A DNA stretch of 64,000 nucleotides from Siphonobacter aquaeclarae (GTDB lineage Bacteria; Bacteroidota; Bacteroidia; Cytophagales; Spirosomataceae), in the NCBI RefSeq assembly GCF_900103285.1, contig NZ_FNGS01000001.1:62001-126000 (forward strand). The letters run 5' to 3'. The notes under the pieces are model-generated. The model had not been told where the DNA came from, ran no database searches, and was given only the letters and a program-made list of their open reading frames with translations. The position numbers and the translations under genes are program-made. Below, one piece after another: positions 8,895-18,189 of this stretch (within the stretch, counting starts at the first letter, position 1; each line of letters begins with the position of its first letter).

Positions 8895-10133
8895 ATGGTC
8901 AGACTGGCTACCGTATTTTTCGTTCTCCTGGCGGGAGTCGCCCGGGCCAACGCCGTCCTCGTACCGATGGACGAACTACAGGCCAATCACCTCAAAGCAT
9001 ACGGTATCGCATACTGGGAGCTGAAGGCCGACCGGGAAGTAGAGTGGCTTCTCAACTACCGGGGAGGTAGTTTTATGATGGCTGCTTCCAACGCGCTTGA
9101 GCTGGAATGCAAGGTTCGCGGAGTATCCTATGAAGTCATATCCGATGCCGACGCCGAACGTATCCGCCGGGAGCTCGCCGATCCCAACGTCAACAGGGAA
9201 GTCGTCAAACTGCTTAAAGCGGCCAAAATCGTCGTTTACAGCCCCATCAAAGTCAGCAAGGCCAGTTTTGAAGATACCGACGCCGTACTGCTTGTCCTGA
9301 AATATGCCGAAATACCGTTCGAAGTCGTTTACGACGAGGAGATACTGAAAGGAGACCTCGCGCTGTACGACTGGCTGCACCTGCACCACGAGGATTTCAC
9401 GGGCCAGTTCGGGCGCAACCGCCGGCGTATGTCGCCGGAAGACGTTGCCGCACAGACCGCTATCGCCAAAAAATACGGCTTCGCGAAGGTATCCCAGCTC
9501 AAGCTCGAAGTGGCGAAAGCAATCAAAGGCTTCTGCGCAGGCGGAGGCTACCTGTTTGCGATGTGTTCCGGCACGGAATCGCTGGATGTGGCACTTGCTG
9601 CGGAAGGCTCGGATATTGTTCCGTCGATTTTTGACGGAGACGGTGTGGATGCCCATCCCAATCTTGACTTCAGCAAAACGATAGCCTTCCAGAATTTTCA
9701 GCTCGATGTGTCAGAAGAAGACTACCCCGGTATGTCTTTTTCAACGATAAACGCCTCTTCGATGGGCTGGGGAGAAGAATCCTGGTTTTCGCTGTTTGAT
9801 TTTTCGGCGAAGTGGGATGTTATTCCGGCGATGCTCGTTCAGAACCACGAATCCACCATCCGGGAGTTCATGGGGCAGACAACGGCTTTCAACAAAAATA
9901 CCGTCAAGCCCGGCGTGCTCGTCATGGGGCAGAGCCGGAACTCGTACCGGTACATTTACGGAGAGCTCGGCCGTGGGCAGTTTACCTTTTACGGCGGGCA
10001 TGATCCGGAAGGGCAGCGGGGCTTTCACCGCATGCCGACCGACCTCAACCTCCACCCGCACTCTCCCGGATACCGCCTGATTCTCAATAATGTACTCTTC
10101 CCGTCGGCCCGAAAGAAAAAACGAAAGACCTAG
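8895..10133 (+). CDS. Exported GATase1-like protein, often misnamed asparagine synthetase B
   Basis: The protein has 412 residues with a short signal peptide (ending near A-R-A-N-A). The motif F-A-M-C224-S-G resembles the nucleophile elbow of class I glutamine-amidotransferase-like folds. The N-terminal L-V-P-M-D-E segment and H-L-K-A-Y-G-I-A-Y-W block are, from memory, typical of a Bacteroidota family labelled asparagine synthetase B. No AsnB features are visible: no N-terminal Cys2 and no S-G-G-x-D-S ATP loop, so I do not accept that name. Its function is unknown. The basic tail (K-K-K-R-K-T) is odd. Its stop codon overlaps the stop of the convergent gene by four bases. Confidence 0.7.
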   Translation: MVRLATVFFVLLAGVARANAVLVPMDELQANHLKAYGIAYWELKADREVEWLLNYRGGSFMMAASNALELECKVRGVSYEVISDADAERIRRELADPNVNREVVKLLKAAKIVVYSPIKVSKASFEDTDAVLLVLKYAEIPFEVVYDEEILKGDLALYDWLHLHHEDFTGQFGRNRRRMSPEDVAAQTAIAKKYGFAKVSQLKLEVAKAIKGFCAGGGYLFAMCSGTESLDVALAAEGSDIVPSIFDGDGVDAHPNLDFSKTIAFQNFQLDVSEEDYPGMSFSTINASSMGWGEESWFSLFDFSAKWDVIPAMLVQNHESTIREFMGQTTAFNKNTVKPGVLVMGQSRNSYRYIYGELGRGQFTFYGGHDPEGQRGFHRMPTDLNLHPHSPGYRLILNNVLFPSARKKKRKT

Positions 10134-10549
10134 GAAAGTACGTCATTCCCGGGCCCGTATACCTCCCGGAAAAACGCGTCTACCCGGTGCTGGTCTTCCG
10201 GAAAATTGAATACTTCGGTGATCTTCCCGCCCTCCATCTTCCACAGCAGGCACGACATCGCATCGAGGTTGGCGATGTTTGAGAGGGAACTCCAGTTCCG
10301 GTGGCAATCGATCACATACTGATCGCTGACGCCCATAACAATCGGGCTGGCCTGAAAGGCCGCTTTTCCCAACTGACTCAGGTAGTCAAGTACTTCGGCG
10401 ATGCCGGTTTTGACGCCGCTCAGCGGGTGATTGCCCGGAATATGCCAGCGGACGGACGGGGAAAGAATGGCTTCAACGCCGGCCTGATCGCCGGTTGCGT
10501 AGGCCTGAAAGAAGCGGTGGACCAGCTCCAGATTCGGATGTGTTGTCAT
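10130..10549 (-). CDS. NTF2/SnoaL-like protein
   Basis: The protein has 139 residues from the ATG at 10549; a 10-residue longer reading from an upstream start lacks support. The pattern L-V-H-R-F-F-Q-A-Y-A-T-G-D at the N-terminus and the V-R-W-H-I-P-G-N-H-P core are those of nuclear-transport-factor-2-like (SnoaL) proteins, a cone-shaped fold used by small isomerases, hydrolases and binding proteins. No catalytic role can be named. A -7 box of the form TACCTTTG lies 28 bases upstream. The gene is divergent from an AraC regulator at 10642, which may control it. Confidence 0.75.
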   Translation of the reverse strand: MTTHPNLELVHRFFQAYATGDQAGVEAILSPSVRWHIPGNHPLSGVKTGIAEVLDYLSQLGKAAFQASPIVMGVSDQYVIDCHRNWSSLSNIANLDAMSCLLWKMEGGKITEVFNFPEDQHRVDAFFREVYGPGNDVLS

Positions 10550-10576
10550 AAAAAGGACGATTGTAAACCTTGCCGG

Positions 10577-10584
10577 CAAAGGTA
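10577..10584 (-). promoter_or_regulatory. -7 promoter box for the NTF2-like gene
   Basis: On the minus strand these bases read TACCTTTG, an exact match to the Bacteroidota TAnnTTTG element, 28 bases upstream of the start at 10549. No good -33 TTTG was found at the right distance. Confidence 0.55.
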
Positions 10585-10641
10585 CAGGCCGTTATTTTGA
10601 GACTTTTACGCAAAAAGGACTCTCTTTTATCGGCATCGGCC

Positions 10642-11451
10642 ATGGAAAGACAACCTATCAGCTGCCGTTCGATTATCGACCGGGCCGAAGAACCCTTCGT
10701 TCTCTTTCACGAACAGCTTGGCTGTTTTCAATCGGATTGGCATGCACACGCCTGGGGGCAGCTTGTGTATGCGGAGAAAGGCTGTATTCACCTCCGGAGC
10801 GAGGGCCGGAAGAGCCTGATTCCCGGCGGCTACGGCGTCTGGATTCCGCCGGATGCGGGGCACCAGATCTGGTCGGATAGCGTCTCCCTGCACATGCGGG
10901 CGCTGTGTTTTCCGGTGGGAGAGGGTATTTCGGGGGATGATATCGCCGTATTCCCCGTCTCATCATTGCTGCGCGAACTGATCCGGTATACCGAAAAATG
11001 GCGAGAGGGCGGAGATGATACGGTACAGCCTTTTCTCCGGGTGATTACTACGCTGATTCCGGAAGAGCTGAAAAAGGCAACGCTTGTTTACCTGCCGTCT
11101 ACCGGGCACCCGAGGTTATCGGTTGTGCTTAGCTATATCCAGGCGCATCTTGCTGAATCGTTTTCGTTTGAATGGCTGGCCGGCGAGTACGGGTTTTCCG
11201 TGCGTTCGCTCAGCCGTCTTTTTCAGGCGGAATTGGGGACGTCTTTCTCCGGATACTGCCGGATCGCCCGCATCATGCGGGCGCTGGAACTGATCGAAGG
11301 CGGGGCAGATCATGTATCCGGACTGGCGGAGGACGTAGGCTATGAAAGCCTGCCTACTTTCAGCAATAACTTCCTGGAAATCTGCGGTCAGCGGCCCGCG
11401 CTATTTATCCGCAGCCGGAAAGGGCAGGTGGATGAGGCGGTTTCGGACTGA
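10642..11451 (+). CDS. AraC-family regulator with cupin-like sensor domain
   Basis: The protein has 269 residues from the ATG at 10642; 24 more in-frame residues upstream do not look native. Residues about 20-100 form an AraC-type cupin (H-x-H at S-D-W-H-A-H-A-W-G-Q-L, then G-V-W-I-P-P-D-A-G-H). The C-terminal 100 residues carry two helix-turn-helix motifs (L-A-G-E-Y-G-F-S-V-R-S-L-S-R-L-F and L-A-E-D-V-G-Y-E-S-L-P-T-F-S). It is divergent from the NTF2-like gene, the most likely target. The ligand is unknown. Confidence 0.88.
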   Translation: MERQPISCRSIIDRAEEPFVLFHEQLGCFQSDWHAHAWGQLVYAEKGCIHLRSEGRKSLIPGGYGVWIPPDAGHQIWSDSVSLHMRALCFPVGEGISGDDIAVFPVSSLLRELIRYTEKWREGGDDTVQPFLRVITTLIPEELKKATLVYLPSTGHPRLSVVLSYIQAHLAESFSFEWLAGEYGFSVRSLSRLFQAELGTSFSGYCRIARIMRALELIEGGADHVSGLAEDVGYESLPTFSNNFLEICGQRPALFIRSRKGQVDEAVSD

Positions 11452-11514
11452 CGGCATTCCTGCCTGAACGCCGAATCTTCCGGATTTTCGTTTATAACTA
11501 TTCTAAATAAAGCC

Positions 11515-11522
11515 TACTTTTG
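11515..11522 (+). promoter_or_regulatory. -7 promoter box
   Basis: The bases TACTTTTG match TAnnTTTG exactly and lie 26 bases before the start at 11549. A T-rich stretch around 11485-11493 may serve as the -33 region but is not a clean TTTG. Confidence 0.55.
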
Positions 11523-11548
11523 CACGCAGCAACTCAATTCTGCACAGC

Positions 11549-12772
11549 ATGAAAATACAGCTCCTCGGCCTGATGCTTTCCCTGGCCGTTACGGGCGCCT
11601 CTGCCTCCGGTATCGGCGGCGATACGACCCGCACCTATGCTATTCCGACGGTTTCGCTCACGCCGAAAGGCACCGTCGCCCTTTCCTGGACAGAAAAGGA
11701 CGACAGGAATATCGTTCACTACTATTGGGCTGAGTCGAAAGACCAGGGCCGTACGTTTGGCGAAAAAAAGCAGATTTTTGAATCGCCGGGGATGAGCGGC
11801 TCCCGCCTGATGCGCCCGAAACTCCTTTTTAAGAAAGACGGAACCTGGGCCGCGGTATTTGCCCTGCGCGGTGATGTGCCGGCGGCAGCGGCTTCGACCG
11901 GCGGCCACGAGCATCATCATGGCGGCGAGGCGCCAAAGGCGCCGTCCGGTCGCCCGTCAGACCTGCAGATCGTCTTCAGTCTTTCCAAAGACCAGGGCAA
12001 AACCTGGTCGGCTCCCGCGCCGGTACACGCCGACCGTACCCCGAAAGTAGTGCGTGGTTTTTTTGATGCGACGGTACTTGCGAACGGCGAAATCGGTGTG
12101 GCTTACCTCCGCGATATCGACGGCCGGCCCCACGAGCGCGATTTGCGCTTTGTTACGTCTTCCGGAGATACCTTCGGCGGCGAGACCGTGCTGGATCCTT
12201 TTGTATGTGACTGCTGCAACATCAGCCTGCTGGTGGACGACAAAGGTATTCTGAACCTGTACTACCGTGAAAATCAGGAGAATATCCGTGACATTGCGAA
12301 AATGACGTCTTCTGACAACGGAAAAACGTTCTCAAAACCGCAGATTCTCTTTGCTGATAACTGGAAGATCAACGGCTGTCCTCACTCCGGCCCGACCTCC
12401 GCAGCCGGTCCGGGCGGAAACGTCATTTCCTGGTTTTCCGGAACGACGGAATCTCCGGGGATTCGCCTCGTAACACAGGAAGGCAAGCGCCTGCTGGTCA
12501 TCGCCGACGCCTCCGCGAAAAACATGTACCTGGCAGCCGGCAGCAAATCCGCGGCGCTGCTGTGGGAGCAGCAGGGAACGGAAAGCGATCAGACCGTCCT
12601 GGCCTACCGTACAGTAAAGAAAGACGGTGTGTCGGAAGCAAAAGTACTTGGCAAAACGGCAAACGGGACCAATGCGAGCGGCGTTATCGCCGGCAATCGG
12701 CTGGTCGTCGCCTATGAAGTAAAAAACAGCCGGAACAAGAACACACTGGCGTTTGAATCCGTAGAACTCTGA
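11549..12772 (+). CDS. Exported BNR/Asp-box (sialidase-fold) protein with Cys-rich motif
   Basis: The protein has 407 residues and a signal peptide of about 20. Asp-box repeats of a six-bladed sialidase-type propeller are clear: S-K-D-Q-G-R-T-F, S-K-D-Q-G-K-T-W and S-S-D-N-G-K-T-F. A catalytic sialidase set cannot be confirmed; the usual R-I-P start motif is not seen. Unusual features are C220-D-C222-C223, C277-P-H279 and a His cluster at H120-E-H-H-H, which together look like a metal site. It is a single-gene unit between a -7 box and a terminator. The sialidase label should be treated as fold only; a metal-linked role is inference. Confidence 0.75.
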   Translation: MKIQLLGLMLSLAVTGASASGIGGDTTRTYAIPTVSLTPKGTVALSWTEKDDRNIVHYYWAESKDQGRTFGEKKQIFESPGMSGSRLMRPKLLFKKDGTWAAVFALRGDVPAAAASTGGHEHHHGGEAPKAPSGRPSDLQIVFSLSKDQGKTWSAPAPVHADRTPKVVRGFFDATVLANGEIGVAYLRDIDGRPHERDLRFVTSSGDTFGGETVLDPFVCDCCNISLLVDDKGILNLYYRENQENIRDIAKMTSSDNGKTFSKPQILFADNWKINGCPHSGPTSAAGPGGNVISWFSGTTESPGIRLVTQEGKRLLVIADASAKNMYLAAGSKSAALLWEQQGTESDQTVLAYRTVKKDGVSEAKVLGKTANGTNASGVIAGNRLVVAYEVKNSRNKNTLAFESVEL

Positions 12773-12796
12773 CAGGTTTCTGCCCGAAATAAAAGA

Positions 12797-12825
12797 AGAG
12801 CCCGTGCGTGAGTGCGGGCTTTTTT
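12797..12825 (+). terminator. Rho-independent terminator
   Basis: A GC-rich stem (AGCCCG at 12799-12804 with CGGGCT at 12815-12820, extended inward by G-T pairs) is followed by a run of six T. It sits 25 bases after the stop of the Asp-box protein gene. Confidence 0.85.
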
Positions 12826-13063
12826 GTGCCTGCTTGCTCGCTTACCCATGCGGTTACGCGCTCTTTTACATCCTTGTACGCTCATTTTGACTTCCGTCGC
12901 ATGCGACCTTCCGCGTCGGGTGCTTTGAGATGTTTTTTATCTTTTTTGTAACAATTTTGCCAAAAAGTAACAAGTCACCAGAAACAATTAGGTAGGTTTC
13001 GGGTTGTTACGGCGTGACAGGTCCCGCACCGTTCCACAAGCACCTGACGCAGATATACCTCAC

Positions 13064-14629
13064 ATGATTTTACTTGTCGACGACAGGCCGGAGAATATTC
13101 TTCCGCTGAAGAAGATACTGGAGTTGCACGGATTTACAGTCGATACCGCTGAGTCGGGGGAAGAAGCCCTGAAAAAAGTCCTTCGTGCCAACTATTCGGT
13201 GATGATCCTCGATGTGCAGATGCCGGGAATGGACGGATTCGAAGTCGCCCAGGCCCTGAGCGGTTTCAGCAAGGCGCGGGATACGTCGATTATCTTCCTT
13301 TCGGCGGTCAATAAAGAGAAACGCTTCATTACCAAGGGATATACCTCCGGCGGGATCGACTACCTGACCAAGCCCGTCGATCCGGATATCCTCGTCCTCA
13401 AAGTCAAAATACTCGACAAGCTATACCGGCAGCAGCAGGAGCTGCTCCGGATACAGGCTTCGCTCGAAAACGAAATCGACGTACGCAAGCGGGCGCAGGA
13501 CGAGCTCGCCGGGCGCATGGACGAGCTTCGGTTTGTACTCGAATCGCTTCCGCAGATGGCTTTTTCCATCCGGCAGGACGGTGAAATCGAATTCGTCAAC
13601 CGGCAATGGTTCCGCTACGCCGAGCATGCTTCGGTCTTTCCGGAGACACATCCCGCCGATGCCATCTGCGACGACTGGAAGACACATTTTCAGGCGGGTA
13701 AGGAGTTTTCCGCTGAAGTCCGCCTGCGCGACCGCGTTTCCGGCGAGTACCGGTACCACTTGCTCCGGATTATCCCCGTTGTCCGGGACGACGAATCTGT
13801 CGGCCATTGGGTGGGTACGTACACGGACATCCACGCGCAGAAACGCGCTTCTGAAATGCTGGAAGAAGAGGTGGCACTCCGCACGCGCGAACTCCTGGCT
13901 AAAAACGAGGAGCTGGAGCGGACCAACCACGAATTGCAGCAGTTTGCCTGGGTAGTATCGCACGATCTGAAGGAGCCGCTTCGCAAGATCCAGATCCTGA
14001 ACCACGCAATCCGGGAGAAATTTCTGAAGGATGACGACGAAGCCGCTTCCTACCTCGATCGCTCGATCGCTTCTTCAGCCCGTATGTCCTTGCTTATCAA
14101 TGATTTGCTGGAATACTCACGACTGTCGGCGCCGGATGCGTTTGAATGGACAGACCTCGACGAACTGGTCCGCGGCCTCCTGCGGGACTACGACGAACTC
14201 CTGCTCAGCAAAGGCGCGAGGGTAGAAGTAGCGCCGCTTCCGCCGATGCAGGTGATTCCGGGGCGCATGCGCCAGGTCTTTCAAAACCTGATCAGCAACG
14301 CCCTCAAATTTTCAGAGCAGGCGCCTGTTATCCGCATTGCCGCCGAGCGCATCGCCGAAAAAGCCATCCATGCCGAGCCGGATGACGAAGGTGAATTCTG
14401 CCGGATTACGGTGTCAGACAACGGCATCGGGTTCGACGAGAAATTCCTCGGCCGGATCTTCATTATCTTCCAACGGCTTCACGAACGAAGCCGGTACGAG
14501 GGAACAGGCATCGGCCTGGCTATCGCCAAAAAGAATATCGACCGCCATAACGGGCTGATCTCCGCCCGCAGTACGCCCGGAGACGGGGCTACTTTTATCC
14601 TTGTTTTACCGATCCGCCAGCCGGACTGA
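13064..14629 (+). CDS. Response-regulator/PAS/histidine kinase protein
   Basis: The protein has 521 residues from the ATG at 13064. A TTG at 13004 would add 20 residues and cannot be excluded. The order is reversed from a classic hybrid kinase: a receiver domain first (D50 in I-L-D-V-Q-M-P), a coiled linker, a PAS domain at about 150-255, then HisKA with H300 (V-S-H-D-L-K-E-P-L-R) and an HATPase domain with N, G1 (D-N-G-I-G-F) and G2 (G-T-G-I-G-L) boxes. The kinase is of the bacteriophytochrome-like class. No membrane segment is present, so it is cytoplasmic and probably receives phosphate from another kinase. It starts the signalling block and lies 20 bases before the large hybrid kinase. 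Confidence 0.88.
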   Translation: MILLVDDRPENILPLKKILELHGFTVDTAESGEEALKKVLRANYSVMILDVQMPGMDGFEVAQALSGFSKARDTSIIFLSAVNKEKRFITKGYTSGGIDYLTKPVDPDILVLKVKILDKLYRQQQELLRIQASLENEIDVRKRAQDELAGRMDELRFVLESLPQMAFSIRQDGEIEFVNRQWFRYAEHASVFPETHPADAICDDWKTHFQAGKEFSAEVRLRDRVSGEYRYHLLRIIPVVRDDESVGHWVGTYTDIHAQKRASEMLEEEVALRTRELLAKNEELERTNHELQQFAWVVSHDLKEPLRKIQILNHAIREKFLKDDDEAASYLDRSIASSARMSLLINDLLEYSRLSAPDAFEWTDLDELVRGLLRDYDELLLSKGARVEVAPLPPMQVIPGRMRQVFQNLISNALKFSEQAPVIRIAAERIAEKAIHAEPDDEGEFCRITVSDNGIGFDEKFLGRIFIIFQRLHERSRYEGTGIGLAIAKKNIDRHNGLISARSTPGDGATFILVLPIRQPD

Positions 14630-14649
14630 ACCACTGCCTGTTCCGAACT

Positions 14650-17600
14650 ATGTCTTCCAATACCGTCATCCGGCAACTACAGGTCGTTTTTTCGATCTCG
14701 ATTGCCCTACTGATTGTCAGCCTGGTTGCTTCGTATTACAGTACTCAGAAACTCATTGACAACTCGCAGCTGGTCAACCATACCAACGAGGTATTACTTG
14801 AAGCAGAGAACATCATTTCGCTGATGAAAGATGCCGAGACCGGCCAGCGGGGCTACATCATCACCCGGAATACCTCGTTTCTGCAGCCGTACGAAGGCGC
14901 GGCGGAAAAGGTGGCAGACAGCTACGCGTCTCTCAAAAGACTGACGGCCGACAACCCGGCGCAGCAGCGGAACCTCGAGGATGCCAAAGGGTTTGCCGAC
15001 GAGAAATTCCGGCAGATGCGCCGGGTCATCGACGTCACCCGAAAGATGGGAAGCACGGCCTCGGATACCGCTCTCCATCACGCCGAAATGGTGAAGGGCA
15101 AAGAGGTAATGGACGCCCTTCGCGGCACCGTTAACCGGATCAAAACCGAGGAAACCCGGATTCTGAAGGAGCGGATCGAGCAGCAGGATATCTACATCCG
15201 CTTTACGCCGGTATTGCTGGTACTGGCTGCGCTGCTGTCTATCGTGATTACTATTTCGTCCTATGTCCGGATCAAGAAAGACCTCGACGAGCGCATCGCC
15301 AAGCAGAAGCGCGACGAAGCCGAGTACCGCGAAACTACCCGGCGCATCGGCGTGACGGAAGACCTGACCCGGCGTATCGCCGACGGCGACTACTCCGCCC
15401 GCTCCGCCGATGATAAAGACGATGACCTCGGCCGCATTTCCAAAGGCCTGAACAGCATGGCCGAGGCGCTCGAGAAAAACTTTACCGACCTCGAAAACCG
15501 GAACTGGCTGCAAACCGGTACAGTACAACTGGCGGACGCCATGCGGGGTACGCGGGACCTGAAAAATACGTCTGTCGCAGTCCTGGAAACGCTGGTATCC
15601 TACCTTTCCGCCTCGGCCGGTACGCTTTACACCTGGAACGACAACGATACCTTCGAACTGCAGGCGTCGCTCGGCGCCGTTGAGCCGCCGAAGCAGGTAG
15701 TGACGGGCGTCGGCCTTGCCGGCCACGCGATCCGCTCCGGAAAAGTACAGGTGGTCTCCAACGTACCCGAAAACTACCTGACAATTCAGTCGTCGCTCGG
15801 GACCGGCGCGCCAGCCTCCCTTGTCTTCATCCCTCTTCTGTATGGCGGAGGGTGCATCGGGTTGGTTGAACTCGGCCTTTTCCGGAAAGTCGACGCCCGC
15901 GACCGCGAATTTTTCGACCACAACCGGGAATCCCTGGCAATCGGCCTGAATTCGGCGATGGATTACCTGCGGCTGCAACACTTTCTGGAAGAAACCCAGG
16001 CGCAGTCCGAAGAATTACAGGCTCAGCACAACGAGCTCGAAAACCTCAATGCCGAACTCGAAGCCCAGGCGCAGAAATTGCAGGCTTCCGAAGAAGAACT
16101 GCGCGTGCAGCAGGAGGAACTGCTGCAAACCAATACCGAACTGGAAGAGCGCGGACTGTTGCTCGAACAGCGCAACGACGAAATCGCCCGGAAGGCAGGT
16201 GAGCTGGAGCTGACGACGCGGTATAAGTCCGAGTTTCTCGCGAATATGTCGCACGAACTGCGTACGCCGCTGAATTCCATTCTCTTACTCAGCCGGTTGC
16301 TGTCTGAAAACCTGGAACAAAACCTGACCGGCGATCAGGTGGAATATGCCCGCGTGATTCAGTCGTCCGGAACGGGCCTGCTCGCCCTGATCGATGAAAT
16401 CCTCGACCTGTCCAAAATCGAAGCAGGCCAGATGAAGCTCGAATTCGAGACCTTCCGCCTGCTAGAGCTGACAGAGGAGATTCAATCGCTGTTTTCGCCC
16501 GTTGCCCGGGAAAAACAACTCGAATTCGAGATTTCGATTCAGGACGATGTACGTACAGAGTTTGAATCAGACCGGATGCGTCTCGGCCAAATCCTGAAAA
16601 ACCTCCTTTCCAATGCTTTCAAGTTTACAGCGGAAGGAAGCGTCCGGCTGGACATCCGCCGGGAAGGGCTCGATCGCCTGGTCTTTTCGGTGAAGGATAC
16701 CGGCATCGGCATTCCTCCCGAAAAACAACAACTGATTTTTGAAGCCTTCCAGCAGGCCGACGGGTCGACGAAACGCAAATACGGCGGCACGGGATTAGGC
16801 CTGTCGATCAGCCGGGAAATTGCGAGGTTGCTCGGAGGGGAATTGACGGTTACCTCGGTCGTCAACCTCGGAAGCGAGTTCCGTCTGCTGCTGCCGCTCT
16901 CCGCAGAAGTGCCCGCGGCGGTAGCCGAAACGTCCCCCGCTCCGCGCCGGTACATCAGTACTTCGATTCCGGAGAGTATCCCGGACGATCGCGCGTCTAT
17001 TGTTTCCGGAGACAAGGTAATTCTCATCGTGGAAGACGATACGTCCTTTGCACGTTCGCTGCTCGACTATGCCCGGAAGCAGGGGTATAAAGGTATTGTG
17101 GCCGTTCGGGGCGACGAAGGACTTGAACTGGCCGGGCAGTACCGGCCTATGGGCATATTGCTGGATATCCAGCTGCCGGTAATGAGCGGCTGGGAGGTGA
17201 TGGACGCCCTGAAAAACAACCCGCAGACGCGCCCGATCCCGGTGCATATCATGTCGTCACACAAGCTGAAAACGGAAAGTCTTCAGAAAGGCGCCGTGGA
17301 TTTTGTGGACAAGCCGGTGGCGTTCGAGCAATTGACAGAAGTATTCCGGAAGATTGAATTTGTCCTGAACCGCGAATCGAAAAAGGTACTGATTGTGGAA
17401 GATAACCCGCGCCATGCCAAGGCGTTAGCCTATTTCCTCGAGACGTTCCAGATACACTCCGAACTGAAAAGTACCCTTTCCGACAGCGTCGAGGCATTGC
17501 AGCAAAAAGAAGTAGACTGCGTCATACTCGACATGGGTATTCCGGATACGCGGTCTTACGAAACGCTGGAAGCGATTAAGAAGAACCCCGGACTGGAAGG

Positions 17601-18189
17601 TCTGCCGATTATCATCTTCACCGGAAAGAGCCTGTCGATGGTAGAAGAACTGAAAATCCGGAAGTATGCTGATTCCATCGTCGTCAAAACCGCGCATTCC
17701 TATCAGCGGATGCTCGACGAGGTATCGCTCTTCCTGCATTTGGTGGAAGAAAACCGGCAGGCGCCCGTCAGCCCGGAGCTGAGAAGGCTGGGAGCACTCG
17801 AAGACGTACTGCGGGATAAGACGGTACTCATCGCCGACGACGACGTCCGGAATATTTTCTCACTCACAAAAGCCCTCGAGAAATACCAGATGCATGTAGT
17901 GACAGCGCTGGATGGAAACGAAGCCCTCAGCCATCTGAAGGAGAATCCGTCTGTCGATATCGTCCTCCTCGATATGATGATGCCGCAGATGGATGGCTAC
18001 GAAACCGCCCGTAAAATCCGCGAGAATTTCAACTGGCGAAACCTGCCGGTCATCGCCGTCACCGCCAAAGCCATGACGGGCGACCGGGAAAAATGCATCG
18101 AGGCGGGCGCGTCCGACTACATCACCAAACCTGTTGACATTGACCAGCTGCTGTCCCTGCTCCGGGTCTGGCTCTACGAACGTTCCTGA
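14650..18189 (+). CDS. CHASE3-HAMP-GAF hybrid histidine kinase with three receivers
   Basis: The protein has 1179 residues. Two membrane segments (about 10-30 and 185-205) flank a CHASE3 extracytoplasmic domain (D-A-E-T-G-Q-R-G-Y). HAMP (about 205-275) and GAF (about 290-440) domains follow, then a long glutamine/glutamate-rich coiled coil (450-520). HisKA carries H535 in M-S-H-E-L-R-T-P-L and is followed by HATPase. Three receiver domains end the protein with acceptor residues D839, D961 and D1108. In the second one the context is I-L-D-M-G-I-P and the region after the usual Thr reads V-V-K-T-A-H, so it may be degenerate. Phosphate can pass on to the stand-alone receiver encoded next. The downstream gene overlaps its stop by one base. 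Confidence 0.93.
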   Translation: MSSNTVIRQLQVVFSISIALLIVSLVASYYSTQKLIDNSQLVNHTNEVLLEAENIISLMKDAETGQRGYIITRNTSFLQPYEGAAEKVADSYASLKRLTADNPAQQRNLEDAKGFADEKFRQMRRVIDVTRKMGSTASDTALHHAEMVKGKEVMDALRGTVNRIKTEETRILKERIEQQDIYIRFTPVLLVLAALLSIVITISSYVRIKKDLDERIAKQKRDEAEYRETTRRIGVTEDLTRRIADGDYSARSADDKDDDLGRISKGLNSMAEALEKNFTDLENRNWLQTGTVQLADAMRGTRDLKNTSVAVLETLVSYLSASAGTLYTWNDNDTFELQASLGAVEPPKQVVTGVGLAGHAIRSGKVQVVSNVPENYLTIQSSLGTGAPASLVFIPLLYGGGCIGLVELGLFRKVDARDREFFDHNRESLAIGLNSAMDYLRLQHFLEETQAQSEELQAQHNELENLNAELEAQAQKLQASEEELRVQQEELLQTNTELEERGLLLEQRNDEIARKAGELELTTRYKSEFLANMSHELRTPLNSILLLSRLLSENLEQNLTGDQVEYARVIQSSGTGLLALIDEILDLSKIEAGQMKLEFETFRLLELTEEIQSLFSPVAREKQLEFEISIQDDVRTEFESDRMRLGQILKNLLSNAFKFTAEGSVRLDIRREGLDRLVFSVKDTGIGIPPEKQQLIFEAFQQADGSTKRKYGGTGLGLSISREIARLLGGELTVTSVVNLGSEFRLLLPLSAEVPAAVAETSPAPRRYISTSIPESIPDDRASIVSGDKVILIVEDDTSFARSLLDYARKQGYKGIVAVRGDEGLELAGQYRPMGILLDIQLPVMSGWEVMDALKNNPQTRPIPVHIMSSHKLKTESLQKGAVDFVDKPVAFEQLTEVFRKIEFVLNRESKKVLIVEDNPRHAKALAYFLETFQIHSELKSTLSDSVEALQQKEVDCVILDMGIPDTRSYETLEAIKKNPGLEGLPIIIFTGKSLSMVEELKIRKYADSIVVKTAHSYQRMLDEVSLFLHLVEENRQAPVSPELRRLGALEDVLRDKTVLIADDDVRNIFSLTKALEKYQMHVVTALDGNEALSHLKENPSVDIVLLDMMMPQMDGYETARKIRENFNWRNLPVIAVTAKAMTGDREKCIEAGASDYITKPVDIDQLLSLLRVWLYERS

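Noticed and set aside
11549-12772. True exo-alpha-sialidase
   Set aside because: Asp boxes show only the propeller fold; the R-I-P motif and arginine triad could not be identified.
14794-15981. Open frame of 395 codons opposite the hybrid kinase
   Set aside because: Composition is Arg/Gly/Val-rich without any domain, as expected for the antisense of a real gene.
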